Assembly: GCA_963377175.1 (NCBI GenBank)
Contig: CAUJNA010003827.1
Span: forward strand, 1,336,646-1,400,645
Direction: 5' to 3'
From: Effrenium voratum
Lineage: Eukaryota; Sar; Dinophyceae; Suessiales; Symbiodiniaceae
Length of the DNA stretch: 64,000 nt
The position numbers and the translations under genes are program-made. Position 1 is the first letter of the stretch, and the number at the start of each line of letters is the position of its first letter. Positions 38,360-47,677 of this stretch are shown here, piece by piece. A model generated the notes under the pieces. That model was not told the origin of the DNA and ran no database searches. It saw only the letters and a program-made list of their open reading frames with translations.

Positions 38360-38807
38360 TCACGGAAAAAGCAGCCAAAAGACCAAGGGATGCGAAAAAG
38401 AAAAAACAACTCGTTGGAGCTCCGAATCACTTTTGAAGGAACCAACCCCCCGAGTCCTCCGCCTGCTTGAATCCAGGATTGATTCAGTGGGTGAGTGGTT
38501 CCGAAAGATCGAAGAATTCCCGGGCCAAGGGATCAAGGGATCCCAATGAGTATGTCTCAAAATTGGGCAGGGATCCTTACATTATACACCTGAACATTGC
38601 CTTGTAAATTGTGGTGTCCCTTTATGTTGGTGGAAAAAGCCATGTTTCAAATGGGCAAAATGTATCTTTTAAGGAGCCCTGCTGGGGACCCACTTGTGGG
38701 TGAACCCAACTTGCGGAACACCCCCGGTGGCTTGCCCTCTCAAGGTGAAAAGAGCACCCTCTGGACCAAAAAAAACACCCATCTGCCCAAACAAAAAAAA
38801 CAAAGAA

Positions 38808-38895
38808 CAAAAAACAACAACACACACACAACAACAAAAAATGTGGAACGCCCCCCCCCCCCTGTCCCCCCCCCCTTCCCCCCCCCCTGCCCCGC
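38808..38895 (+). repeat. A/C-rich tract followed by poly-C runs
   Basis: AACAACAACACACACACA-type sequence, then several C runs of 7-10. Low complexity. Confidence 0.9.
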
Positions 38896-39121
38896 CCCCA
38901 CCCACCCCTCCGATTCGCCCCGTTTTGCCGCCGCGCCCGGATGTAGTGCATCGTGGCGGAGTCCTCCTCCGCCTCCGGCTCCGGCTGCCCGCACTCCGTC
39001 CGCACCTGCGCGCTGCGCGCGGGAGGCGTGTTGGTTTGTTCCCGCCAGCTGCTTCAGGGCGACCACCCCCCACCCATTTAAACAATGAACATTAAAAAAA
39101 AGACATATGACAAAACACATA

Positions 39122-39143
39122 CATATGTATATATATATATATG
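39122..39143 (+). repeat. (TA)n tract
   Basis: ATGTATATATATATATATG. Confidence 0.9.
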
Positions 39144-39470
39144 TTTTTTAGAAGAAACAAAAACATGGAAAACACAATGGAGATGGTTGTGTTCAAAGGG
39201 AAACCCAAGGCGGAGACAAAAGGGGGAAAAAAAAAGTGGAACCAACCCAGGTGGCGACCGGCTGTCAGTTGCAACCAGTGCCTGGGCTCCATGCGTTCGG
39301 ATGCGAAAAAGAACACAGCCGGTTTATATCACAGTGGCGTTCTAAACTTGGCTGGTGTGTACATCCCCAACAGCGGAACTCCCTGGAACCCACTCTCCGG
39401 AACCCTCCCTGAAAGCTGCCCCATAGCTTTCAGTTGCAGGTGAGTTGGAAAAGAAACACATTTCCCCAAC

Positions 39471-39510
39471 AAGTTCAGTTAAAGTCTAAAGATCCCCACC
39501 AACAGCATTC
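39471..39510 (+). repeat. Palindrome-core repeat (family A), short fragment
   Basis: Only the tail block GTTAAAGTCTAAAGATCC and CAACAGCATTCAA is recognisable. Confidence 0.45.
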
Positions 39511-40570
39511 AAGCTTTGACAGTGTTCCAATAGAAGACGTCCCAAAACTACCTACTTTACAAGGGATCCTCTTAATCAGCAGGTAAATCATTTTATTCAG
39601 TGGCTCAAATGCGTCATTTAACACATACCATAGTTGTGGGAAACGACCTCCCCATGACTAGTTTACCACGATTGGATGTGCACAAATTGGAACGAAACCC
39701 AATTGTCCACTTCCGGAAAGAAAACCAACACGGGGTACTTACCTCATTCCCTATGTGGTTGGCAACCATGGTTGCCACTCATGGGCACTCGCAACCACGG
39801 CTTTGGAAGAGCCATTAGCAACCAGCCACTTGCCTGTTCGACCTTGCCCCTGCTAGCAGCGAAGTTTTGGGGGGGCTGTTTCCGGGGAAACCGCCTCCCC
39901 CCCCAATTCCCATTTTGCGGAAACCATATCACGATCCCATAAGGGCCCGGGCACGAGAATTACGGGAATGGGCAAACCGAGGTAGACTGGGGAACTCTAA
40001 GGCAGCTCAGAAGTAATGTGTCTAAATATCAATAGCCCCGTATGCCTTGCGGCAGAACGTGGAACCCAAGAATAGACTCCTCAAAATGATGCCTTTGGAG
40101 AACCCGCATGTTCAACCACGTCTCCTTTTCGGCGACCGCCAATGTGGATGCAGGCACAAACTACCACCCACAACTGACATGCACAAAAGGCCCTCCGAGA
40201 AGGACGGCCCTCTTCACAATGCGCCTGCGTTGATACTTGTAGGGAGGCATTTTCGCCACCCGGAATGGATATCGATCATATGTGTAGAGGAAAACTACTT
40301 TTCTTCGGACACACATGGAATAAGCGCCTTCATCATGGGTGAAGTCGATCGCACGCAAAATCACCGTGACATCGCTTGAGCTCGCAATTCGAGTAGCTCA
40401 ATTCACCACGTCGCGCTGGGCCAGAAGCTTGGGGCGGCCAGCTGGAAGGGAGCAGAAACGTGGTGTAAAGCAACACGCGCGCCCAGGGAAATAGATCTTC
40501 CACGGGATCCCGCGAGATTTCGCGTTGGGACGGCAAATGGCTGTGGCTCCAAAAACCGGAATTCCAAAAT

Positions 40571-40650
40571 GGGTTGCCCTGGTAAGTGGAAACATGGAAA
40601 CCAAAACCTGCGGTTTGCCCCTCCTGTCTCATTTTGAGCCACACCCAAAT
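40571..40650 (+). repeat. Dispersed repeat C, copy 6
   Basis: GGGTTGCCCTGGTAAGTGGA, CCTGCGGTTTGCC and TTTTGAGCCACACCCAAAT blocks. Confidence 0.6.
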
Positions 40651-40873
40651 CACGCCGCCTTTCCGACCTCTTCGGCGTTGTCCCGGCGCATCTCCGCCGG
40701 ATTCCGAAGCCAAGGACACGAGCCAATTGCCGCAAATCTCCAGGAACTTCCAGTCCATACTCCCCCCCTCCCCTCCGGTGTGATGGACACTTTAGGCCTA
40801 TTTTATAACCTCCTTCCTTTAGGCTCTTGCTTTTTGTTTTCTTTGGTGCTTGGCTGCAACATAAGCCGCTAAG

Positions 40874-40982
40874 TCTTGGGTGCTGTAGATCCCCCAGCAA
40901 AAAGTTGACTTTTTGCTGGTTAAAAGGAAATATGAGGGGAATCCAAACCCTTAAAGTCTAAAGATCCAACCCAATAGCAGTA
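40874..40982 (+). repeat. Palindrome-core repeat (family A), copy 13
   Basis: GGTGCTGTAGATCCCC, perfect hairpin core CAGCAAAAAGTTGACTTTTT-GCTG, and TTAAAGTCTAAAGATCCAAC tail. Confidence 0.8.
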
Positions 40983-42162
40983 GAGAAGTATCCATCATCC
41001 CCCCCCCTCCCCCCTCAACGGCTGTGCCTGGCTTTGCCAGGGCTGCAGGAAAGGGCCGGCCACGGTATCCAACGGCATTCGCTCCAAACTCGGCAGCGAC
41101 CTGACTCGCGTCTGACTCGGCTTTTTACGGGAGTCAAATCTGCGGTTTTGGGCGAACACGAAGTAGCCCAGGGAATCAAAGAGGTACACGTGGTTCACGA
41201 AGTACCAAAAGAACCCAGTCCCAAAGCACAATGTAGAGGGTGCCGGTGACCAGATTGTGGGAGTGACAGTTAATGAAGATCAAGTTTGGGGAGGTTAGGA
41301 AACTGGTAGAAGAGGGTAAAGACAAGGGTCGGGCCCGGGAGCACCTCGGCGACCTGCCGCCCACCTCCTAGTGCCGAACAGCTGGAACACCACGGACCTT
41401 TTCCGCGATGGTGCAGCCAATCGCCGCACTATGGCGAACGCACGCAAATCCAAGGAAGTCCCGACGGGGGATCCAAATCTTGAGCCAAACGGCCATTCGG
41501 CCGTTTTGCCACATGATGAAACAACACGTGAACAAAACACACCCCCCTCATCCGATATCTGGACGAGAGAAAGGATGCGAGACAGTTGAGTTCACGACGA
41601 AAGGGACCAACCAAAAATGCCGGTGTCAACTCAGAGGTGAGCCAAACGGCATCACCTGGGCCCCAGTTAAAATCCCGCCACCACCCCGAATTATCGGGGC
41701 GACAGGATTATTTGACGAGTGGACCACATGAGTGAACAAAGACATATTGGAGGAACCAGACGAAGATTCCTCTCGTGCCGTTCATGAGTTGTCATGGGAC
41801 GATGCCATGCGGAGGGGGATCCTATCTGGATCACCGCGCCTCACTGCACGCCGTGGAACGGTTGGAAGAGGAGTCGAGTTGGGAGGAAAGTAGAAACAGA
41901 AGCTCCGAAATTGGTGTGAAAATATCCGGCTATGGCCGGTCCGGCACTTCTAGTGCGGTCACAGCCTCACACAGGATCGTCAGGGGAACCATCTCCGGCG
42001 CGCACGGCAGCGGTGCGGGAGGGACACGACGCAAGGGACGAGCCGCCGGATCAGCGGTACAGGGCAATGGAGATCATCACCCCCAGCAGCGCTGCACGGG
42101 CGAGAGGAGGACCGGCGCGGTCGCGTTTGTCGGCGACACACGTACTGTCCTCGCCCTTCTAA

Positions 42163-42222
42163 GGCGGATGCTGATTGCGGCACCCGTCTACCGGCGGATG
42201 CTGATTGCGGCACCCGTCTACC
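42163..42222 (-). repeat. Exact 30-bp tandem duplication at the end of ORF X4
   Basis: Two identical 30-bp units (42163-42192 and 42193-42222) lie head to tail. The TAG stop of X4 (42220-42218) is inside the second unit. The duplication therefore marks the end of the long coding block. Confidence 0.9.
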
Positions 42223-45200
42223 ACCCTGAACCAGGCTCTTCCCGGTCCCTGGGCGCGTCGTCTCTTCGGCGTCCACCACGGTCACCTCGATCACCTCCTC
42301 CATCCCGACGGCGATCCTCACCACCACCCCTATTGTGGTCGCCAGCCGGAGGTCGGCGAGGCGGAGGGGGATCTGATTGGTGACGTCGGTCATCCCTGCG
42401 CCGGTCCCGGTGGCGATCGCGACGGTCATCGCCCGGGTCATCACGTCCGCGGCGCTCATCTCGCCCCGGGCCGCGCCTCTCGGAGGTCTCCTCATGACGT
42501 GGAGGAGGTCGGCGATCATCGCGTCGGCCTCCGCGGGTGTCCCTGCCACGATCATCCCTTTGTCGGGGCGGGCCGGGATCCTCACGTCCTCCTTTGCCAG
42601 GTCGATGTTTTCCTCGACCCTTCCCCTCACCCTTAGGACCACGACGATCCTCGCGGGCCCCAAGCGCGGTCCTTGACCGATCGTCATCTCGTCGGGGCCG
42701 CGACTCATCTGCCGCACGAGTGGTCCGAGGCACACCCGGGGGAAGCTCCCACTCGTCGTTGTCGTCATCACGCGGGTCATAGCCGCGATGGCCGCCCAAG
42801 GAACCGGTGGCATCCCGTGGTGGGGACGCAGGAGTTCCGGGACCGCCCGATCGAAGACGAACTCGGGGAGTCGCGTCCTCGCCGGTAAAAGGATCCTTCT
42901 GGGTGTAGAAACCCTTAGTCCTGCCCCTTCTCTCCCCACCTTCCACACCGCTTCTCGCGGGGACCGGGGATGGGCGGGCAGGCTGGGCCATGCTCTTAGA
43001 GCTGGGTTGCCCGCTAGGCGGGACCTGAACGCCCCCCTGCCCTTTTTCGGGCGCGGGGACCCGACCACGAGATGTCCTTCTGGCCTTGGGTTGGTCGGAC
43101 TCACCCTCCAGCTCGGACTCGGTGTCAGGGACACGAGTATTGATGGCCATGTCCTCTTCCTCAAACGGATCCCCAGTCGTAGTAACGCCTGCCGCAATGG
43201 GAGCGGGAGGAGGAGGAGGAGGAGTTGGCACAGCATCGCCAGAAATGACGCCTGCATGCGGCACCACGGGAGTCTCCGGTTCTACCGGGACAGGCGGCGC
43301 AGGAGGAGCCGGGGGCGGTGGCGGAGGGGGAGGGATCTCCTCCTCGTCGTCGCCCATGGGCTCGTCAAGGTCGTCAGGCTTCTCGTCATCTTCGTGCGAA
43401 GAACCATCCGATCCTAGCTCATCCTCCGCTGATCCAGCAAAGTCGGGCTCGTCTTCGTCCTTCACGCCGGGGCCTGGTGTAAGGCGAATTCCGGGTCGAT
43501 GGCGATCGCGGGGTCGGAAGCGGTATTTCCTTGGTACAGGGTCGGATAGCTCCTGTTTGATGTCATCCTGGGTTTGAGGACGGTCGGCCAAGCAGGTGTC
43601 GTAGGCAACGGTGGACGTCCGGTAGATCAGATCGTCCATGCTGCTGAGGTCGTTGAGGGTGTAGACATACCCCTTCTTGATGCCTTCCCGTATCGTGTCC
43701 ATAGCCCGCTTGAGGCGCGCGGCAGGATCGAAACCGGCCCTTCTCCGCATGGCCTGCAATATCCCGCAGTGCTGTGCGAGCAGCTTCACCTGGAACTTGA
43801 ATCCCTCCCCGGGCACATCGTTGGGGAGTATCGGAGAAAGGTGTCCTGTTCTCAGCCCAATGATATGGGCCTCAAGAATGTAGTAGGACGTGTAGAAACC
43901 GCACCGGTTGGCATTGAAGTTTGCGGTGGTTAGGCGTCTGCCCCACTCAGCCGCATATCCCTCATATTCTTCGAAGAATTCGGGGACGGAGCTCCCGTTG
44001 AAGGCCAGACCCCTTACCAGGATCGCCTTTGCTACCCACTCTTCCACGTTGCTGTCGACCGTGTCACGGTATTTGCCGTCAAGGATTTCGTCTCGGAGCG
44101 AGTCGTGAAGTTTCCGGAAAATGCCATCCACGTCCTCTTTGTCAAGGTACTTAGGAGGCCGCATCCCAGACATCAACAAGGACCGGGCATCGACGGCGGG
44201 ACTCTGCGAGTAGAGGGCCATTCCGATGGCGTTGGCGTCTGAGTTGTTCCACAGAGCGGGGACGAAGCCCTCGTATTTTGCCAGCCAGGGAGGAACCAAC
44301 CCGTCAGTGCTCGCTATCGTGCGAGGGCCGCCGTTCGTGTCTCCGGTGGGCAGGACGCCATCGTAGAAGATGGGAAGGTAGCAGGCGGTGCACAGGTGAG
44401 CGCCGACCGGATGGGCCGTCATGCACCTATGGCATGGAACGGACACCACCTCGCGGACATGTTCCGTCTTGGTGATCTGATGGTACTTCTCCATCTCGTC
44501 CCGACACTTCCTCGGGTTATCACTCAAGGAGTTGAGGAAGTTGGGCGGATAGCACCAAGGCCTCAGGTAAATGATGGAGCAGTCCTCCTTGAAGTAGACG
44601 CATCTCCAGTACCCGATCGCGATGTTCTCGCGCGACGCAAAGGTACCCTGACGAGTAATATGCATGCCCCCATTTTCCATGGAGAAGAAACGTGCATCGA
44701 TAGCCATGACCACATATCGGGGATCGCTCCTTTGGCGTCGACCCGAGGTGTGCAGCTCCGTCACGTTGCTGTCGGTGATGCGGTCGACAGTGTCGTTGGG
44801 GCACTCTCCGTGATCGCGGAGGGATTGATACTCATCCGGCCGAGAGGGAAGGAGCTCGATCAGAGCTCGCCCACCCCGAATGATCGCCCCACGTTCTACG
44901 TAGAGCCGATACGTTCGGAGAGGCACCACCTTGTAGAGCGTCTTAGGAACCACCTTGGAGGTGATAGGAAGACAAACAGGGCTCTCGTAGAGCATGTATT
45001 GGTATCGTTCACGAAACGCCCGGTAATCAGTGTCGGATCCGATTTCAAGCGACCTTACCGCCGCTATGCGGGCGGAACCAGGCAGCAACCGACGCTCCTT
45101 GTCACGAATGACGGTGATGATGATCTCGAACATTCCCACCCCATCCTCGAGAAAGGAAGACAGGAGGTATGAAGAAAAGGCATCCTCGGACTCGACGCTG

Positions 45201-47677
45201 GTCCCGAAGTAGTGGCTCAGGAACCTCTTCAGTTGTATCACCGAAGTAACGTTCCCTTGCCCGCTGGCAGACGAGGCCTCCAACTCTGGGTCCTTGACTG
45301 CACCTGCATTTCCAGGCTGCACAGCTGTTCCACGGAGCGCGTCGCGTATTTCCGCGCATGCTCTCCTGTAGTAGTGCGAAGAGGCGCCCGTTCTATCCTT
45401 CACCTTCTGACGGATCTCGTCGGCGAAGTAGTCCAGAAGCTCCTCGGGTGCGGGAACAATGGCCTGGATCATCAGGTCAGGATCACTCTTGGTCGGGAGG
45501 ATAGGCCCTGCCCTGGATCTCACTCCCATCTCCAGGAATCGGGCAATGTCCCCGATTTTGGCGCACAGAGTAGCGATCGTGTTTCCGATCCTGGGGGCGA
45601 TATCTTCGCCTCTCCTGGCGCCGAGGATGACCACGTTTTTCTTGATGGACTCCTCCTTCAGCCTCTCGAGGTTCCTCCGGGTGCCATCAGTGCCTTTCAC
45701 CGCGCTGAGGCGGAGAACCGCAGGCTCCGGTTTGTCCGGTCGCACGAGCTGGCCGTCAGGAATCTGGTCGAAAATGCGCGAGGCGGACTTCACTGCTGGG
45801 ACATTCCTGTACTGATCCGGCACGCTGTAAAAGGCGTAGGCGAGAGTGTCATGCGAGGATGTCTCCCAGTACGTGTACTCCTCGGAATCACGCGGGTCAC
45901 CGACGACGCGACTCACGGTCCTCAGCTCGGCCAGAGCGCGCTCCGCCTCGAACTGCGATCCGATGGTCGTGGGCAGCATGGCCCTCTCCTCCTCCGTGCA
46001 GTCAACGTATATGAACTGACCGGTGTGCAGATCTCTGGGCGCGGCGAAGGGCCCCGCAGTGTCATGAACGCCCAGTAGAGTGCTCCTCGCCTCGACCTGG
46101 CTAGGGAGCGCATCCGCAGGAGGATGGGCGGGCTCGGCAGGAGCGTCAGGGGCTTGAGTGGCAGGCGGAACAGGGTCGTCCTTCTTATGCTCAGAGGCCC
46201 CCGTGGCGGTTGTTCCCGCTGCCTCTCCTCCAGCCACCACCGGTTTGTCCCGGGGCACATCCATGTCAACGTCCTCACCAGCATCGCGAGCTTCTTTCTC
46301 CGCCTTCTCCTTGGCCTCTTTGATCTCGCGTGCAGTAGGACGTCGATAAGCCGGCCAGGGGATGCCCATGATTTTGTCACCACGGGTAAAGGCGGACTCA
46401 TCTCTGCGAATGATAACTGCCCGATCTTCACGCGACCCAGACATGGCCAGAGGACCACACATGGACCGGAAGACCTGTGCGACCGATTGTGCCAGGCAGT
46501 CCGGGTACTCCCCTCTGAGCGCGGTAGTTCGCCATGTGTCAGGGATGTTCGGCTCCAGCTTGTTGCCACGATCGTCGACGCGATCGAGCTCACCAACGAT
46601 CTGGTGGAATGGTAACGAGCCAAGCCTGGTCTTGCGGTGAGCGGCGTGGAGGCAGTCATAGAATGTCCTAATCTTTTGCAACCCAGCCACAGCACCGGCC
46701 ACGTGCGGGTGAACATGCCCCATCCTCCAGGCGGTCGCCAAGGCCATATCAAGGCCGGCACGGACCGCGGAGAGCTGGGAGTTAAGGTCATAGGCGTTCA
46801 TGTACTCTGCCGTCCAGAAGACGTCATCCATGGGAATGACCTCGCCGTTCCTGGAATCGACCATTCCGAGTCGGGTCCCGTCGTGCACCATTGCATCGCA
46901 CCGTGTCCTGTTCGGATACGAGTTGGAATTCCCAAGCGGTTGCTTGGCTTTTCCGAAGATGCCGGTGTGGTGGTCGCCGGATTCACCCTTTCGGGTCACG
47001 AACTTGGAGTCGATCTGATCACGAATCTCCGGCGGGTATTCAGGGGGAACGATCGTTTCCATGACCTTTGTCCACTCGTCAGCCTCGGTTCTATCCGTGG
47101 CCTCCTTCCCGAAGTGGACATACTGGTACTGCCTGGGGCCATGCACAGTGCATTTGTCTGCATATGCGTGGGCCCAGTCAACCAGCGTGGCGCGTTTGGC
47201 CATTTCACGTTGCCCATGGCGGTCATTGGGGATGGCAGCGTTCAGCGTCCTCGATTGATCACCCTGCTCTTTGGTCACCTGGTCCGAGTTCCTCGCCTTG
47301 TTTGCGTAGCTGGCCACGATCGGCTCGAAATTTTTCTCTCGAGCAGCGATGTGGTGAAGCACGAACCTGTCGGGCCGGGTGAACGCCTCGTCGAGGGAAA
47401 TCGACCCTCTCTTGGGCTCCGTGTCGTCTCCATAGTAGTTGGGATTCCGCTCTTCGGATTCCTCAAGCCCGCCGTGCACCGGATCCTTCGACTCCGTGGC
47501 GCTAGCTCGGACGACCCTGTGTCGGGACGATCTCCGCTGAGCTTTCCATGCCTCAAGCGACTGAAAGGTCTCCTGCGAGTCGGGATCGTAATACTCGCCA
47601 TCGGGGGTGATGGTATATCCCTCAACGGAGACCCCCGCGTCCCCGATAAAAGGTGCGGGCATCGGGGTCCACCTCAT
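42218..47677 (-). CDS. ORF X4, 1,819-aa protein with KptA-like region, zinc site and RD/RGG tail
   Basis: This uninterrupted ORF starts at ATG 47677, 56 bp inside X3 in the +1 frame. Approximate layout: residues 1-430 globular; 446-472 a Glu/Lys/Ala helix; a Pro/Ala linker; 808-1030 a region resembling RNA 2'-phosphotransferase (KptA/Tpt1). A compact CxxC-x11-CxxC zinc site sits near 1080-1100 (44440-44370), then a globular part, an acidic stretch followed by poly-Pro (43450-43290), and a basic Arg/Asp/Gly-rich tail from about 1660 to the end (42700-42221). The tail looks like a nucleic-acid-binding, disordered segment. The length and the combination are unlike any envelope-like or accessory ORF I know from copia elements. 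It ends at TAG 42220-42218 inside a 30-bp tandem duplication. Role unknown; a packaging or RNA-handling role is inferred only from the tail and zinc site. Confidence 0.75.
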   Translation of the reverse strand: MRWTPMPAPFIGDAGVSVEGYTITPDGEYYDPDSQETFQSLEAWKAQRRSSRHRVVRASATESKDPVHGGLEESEERNPNYYGDDTEPKRGSISLDEAFTRPDRFVLHHIAAREKNFEPIVASYANKARNSDQVTKEQGDQSRTLNAAIPNDRHGQREMAKRATLVDWAHAYADKCTVHGPRQYQYVHFGKEATDRTEADEWTKVMETIVPPEYPPEIRDQIDSKFVTRKGESGDHHTGIFGKAKQPLGNSNSYPNRTRCDAMVHDGTRLGMVDSRNGEVIPMDDVFWTAEYMNAYDLNSQLSAVRAGLDMALATAWRMGHVHPHVAGAVAGLQKIRTFYDCLHAAHRKTRLGSLPFHQIVGELDRVDDRGNKLEPNIPDTWRTTALRGEYPDCLAQSVAQVFRSMCGPLAMSGSREDRAVIIRRDESAFTRGDKIMGIPWPAYRRPTAREIKEAKEKAEKEARDAGEDVDMDVPRDKPVVAGGEAAGTTATGASEHKKDDPVPPATQAPDAPAEPAHPPADALPSQVEARSTLLGVHDTAGPFAAPRDLHTGQFIYVDCTEEERAMLPTTIGSQFEAERALAELRTVSRVVGDPRDSEEYTYWETSSHDTLAYAFYSVPDQYRNVPAVKSASRIFDQIPDGQLVRPDKPEPAVLRLSAVKGTDGTRRNLERLKEESIKKNVVILGARRGEDIAPRIGNTIATLCAKIGDIARFLEMGVRSRAGPILPTKSDPDLMIQAIVPAPEELLDYFADEIRQKVKDRTGASSHYYRRACAEIRDALRGTAVQPGNAGAVKDPELEASSASGQGNVTSVIQLKRFLSHYFGTSVESEDAFSSYLLSSFLEDGVGMFEIIITVIRDKERRLLPGSARIAAVRSLEIGSDTDYRAFRERYQYMLYESPVCLPITSKVVPKTLYKVVPLRTYRLYVERGAIIRGGRALIELLPSRPDEYQSLRDHGECPNDTVDRITDSNVTELHTSGRRQRSDPRYVVMAIDARFFSMENGGMHITRQGTFASRENIAIGYWRCVYFKEDCSIIYLRPWCYPPNFLNSLSDNPRKCRDEMEKYHQITKTEHVREVVSVPCHRCMTAHPVGAHLCTACYLPIFYDGVLPTGDTNGGPRTIASTDGLVPPWLAKYEGFVPALWNNSDANAIGMALYSQSPAVDARSLLMSGMRPPKYLDKEDVDGIFRKLHDSLRDEILDGKYRDTVDSNVEEWVAKAILVRGLAFNGSSVPEFFEEYEGYAAEWGRRLTTANFNANRCGFYTSYYILEAHIIGLRTGHLSPILPNDVPGEGFKFQVKLLAQHCGILQAMRRRAGFDPAARLKRAMDTIREGIKKGYVYTLNDLSSMDDLIYRTSTVAYDTCLADRPQTQDDIKQELSDPVPRKYRFRPRDRHRPGIRLTPGPGVKDEDEPDFAGSAEDELGSDGSSHEDDEKPDDLDEPMGDDEEEIPPPPPPPPAPPAPPVPVEPETPVVPHAGVISGDAVPTPPPPPPAPIAAGVTTTGDPFEEEDMAINTRVPDTESELEGESDQPKARRTSRGRVPAPEKGQGGVQVPPSGQPSSKSMAQPARPSPVPARSGVEGGERRGRTKGFYTQKDPFTGEDATPRVRLRSGGPGTPASPPRDATGSLGGHRGYDPRDDDNDEWELPPGVPRTTRAADESRPRRDDDRSRTALGAREDRRGPKGEGKGRGKHRPGKGGREDPGPPRQRDDRGRDTRGGRRDDRRPPPRHEETSERRGPGRDERRGRDDPGDDRRDRHRDRRRDDRRHQSDPPPPRRPPAGDHNRGGGEDRRRDGGGDRGDRGGRRRDDAPRDREEPGSGW
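44600..45255 (-). other. Degenerate KptA/Tpt1-like (RNA 2'-phosphotransferase) region in X4
   Basis: Residues about 808-1030 of X4 show the block order of the KptA family. There is a winged-helix-like start (LKRFLSHYFG), a strand block GSARIAAVRSL where KptA has its RA-x-QGHS motif, LYKVVPLRTYRLYVERG then IIRGGRALIELL where KptA has GL-x-GGR-x-HVHL, and YVVMAIDARFF...ENGGMHITRQG where KptA has its DG-x-x-F-x-S-x-NGV-x-LT block. Only the GGR Arg of the catalytic Arg-His-Arg-Arg set looks kept; the His of QGHS is missing. An inactive or re-purposed fold is likely. Confidence 0.4.

Noticed and set aside
39340..39443. Plus-strand reading VYIPNSGTPWNPLSGTLPES, reminiscent of a leucine-rich repeat
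   Set aside because: Too short; it lacks the repeated Leu spacing and has no second repeat in frame.
40995..41364. Minus-strand readings with a hydrophobic stretch (FGTGFFWYFVNHVYLF and VTGTLYIVLWDWVLLVL)
   Set aside because: They look briefly like a membrane segment, but the two are in different overlapping frames, with no start, no continuation and no splice signals that join them.
41464..41490. CTTGAGCCAAACGGCC, similar to the reverse complement of the dinoflagellate spliced-leader sequence
   Set aside because: It matches only about half of the leader and diverges at the rest; no donor site at the right place.
41980..43257. Minus-strand ORF of 425 codons overlapping the 3' part of X4
   Set aside because: It lies in another frame over the Arg/Asp/Gly-rich tail and acidic region. 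Its composition (Arg/Met/Ala/Val mix) is what a shifted frame of that tail gives.
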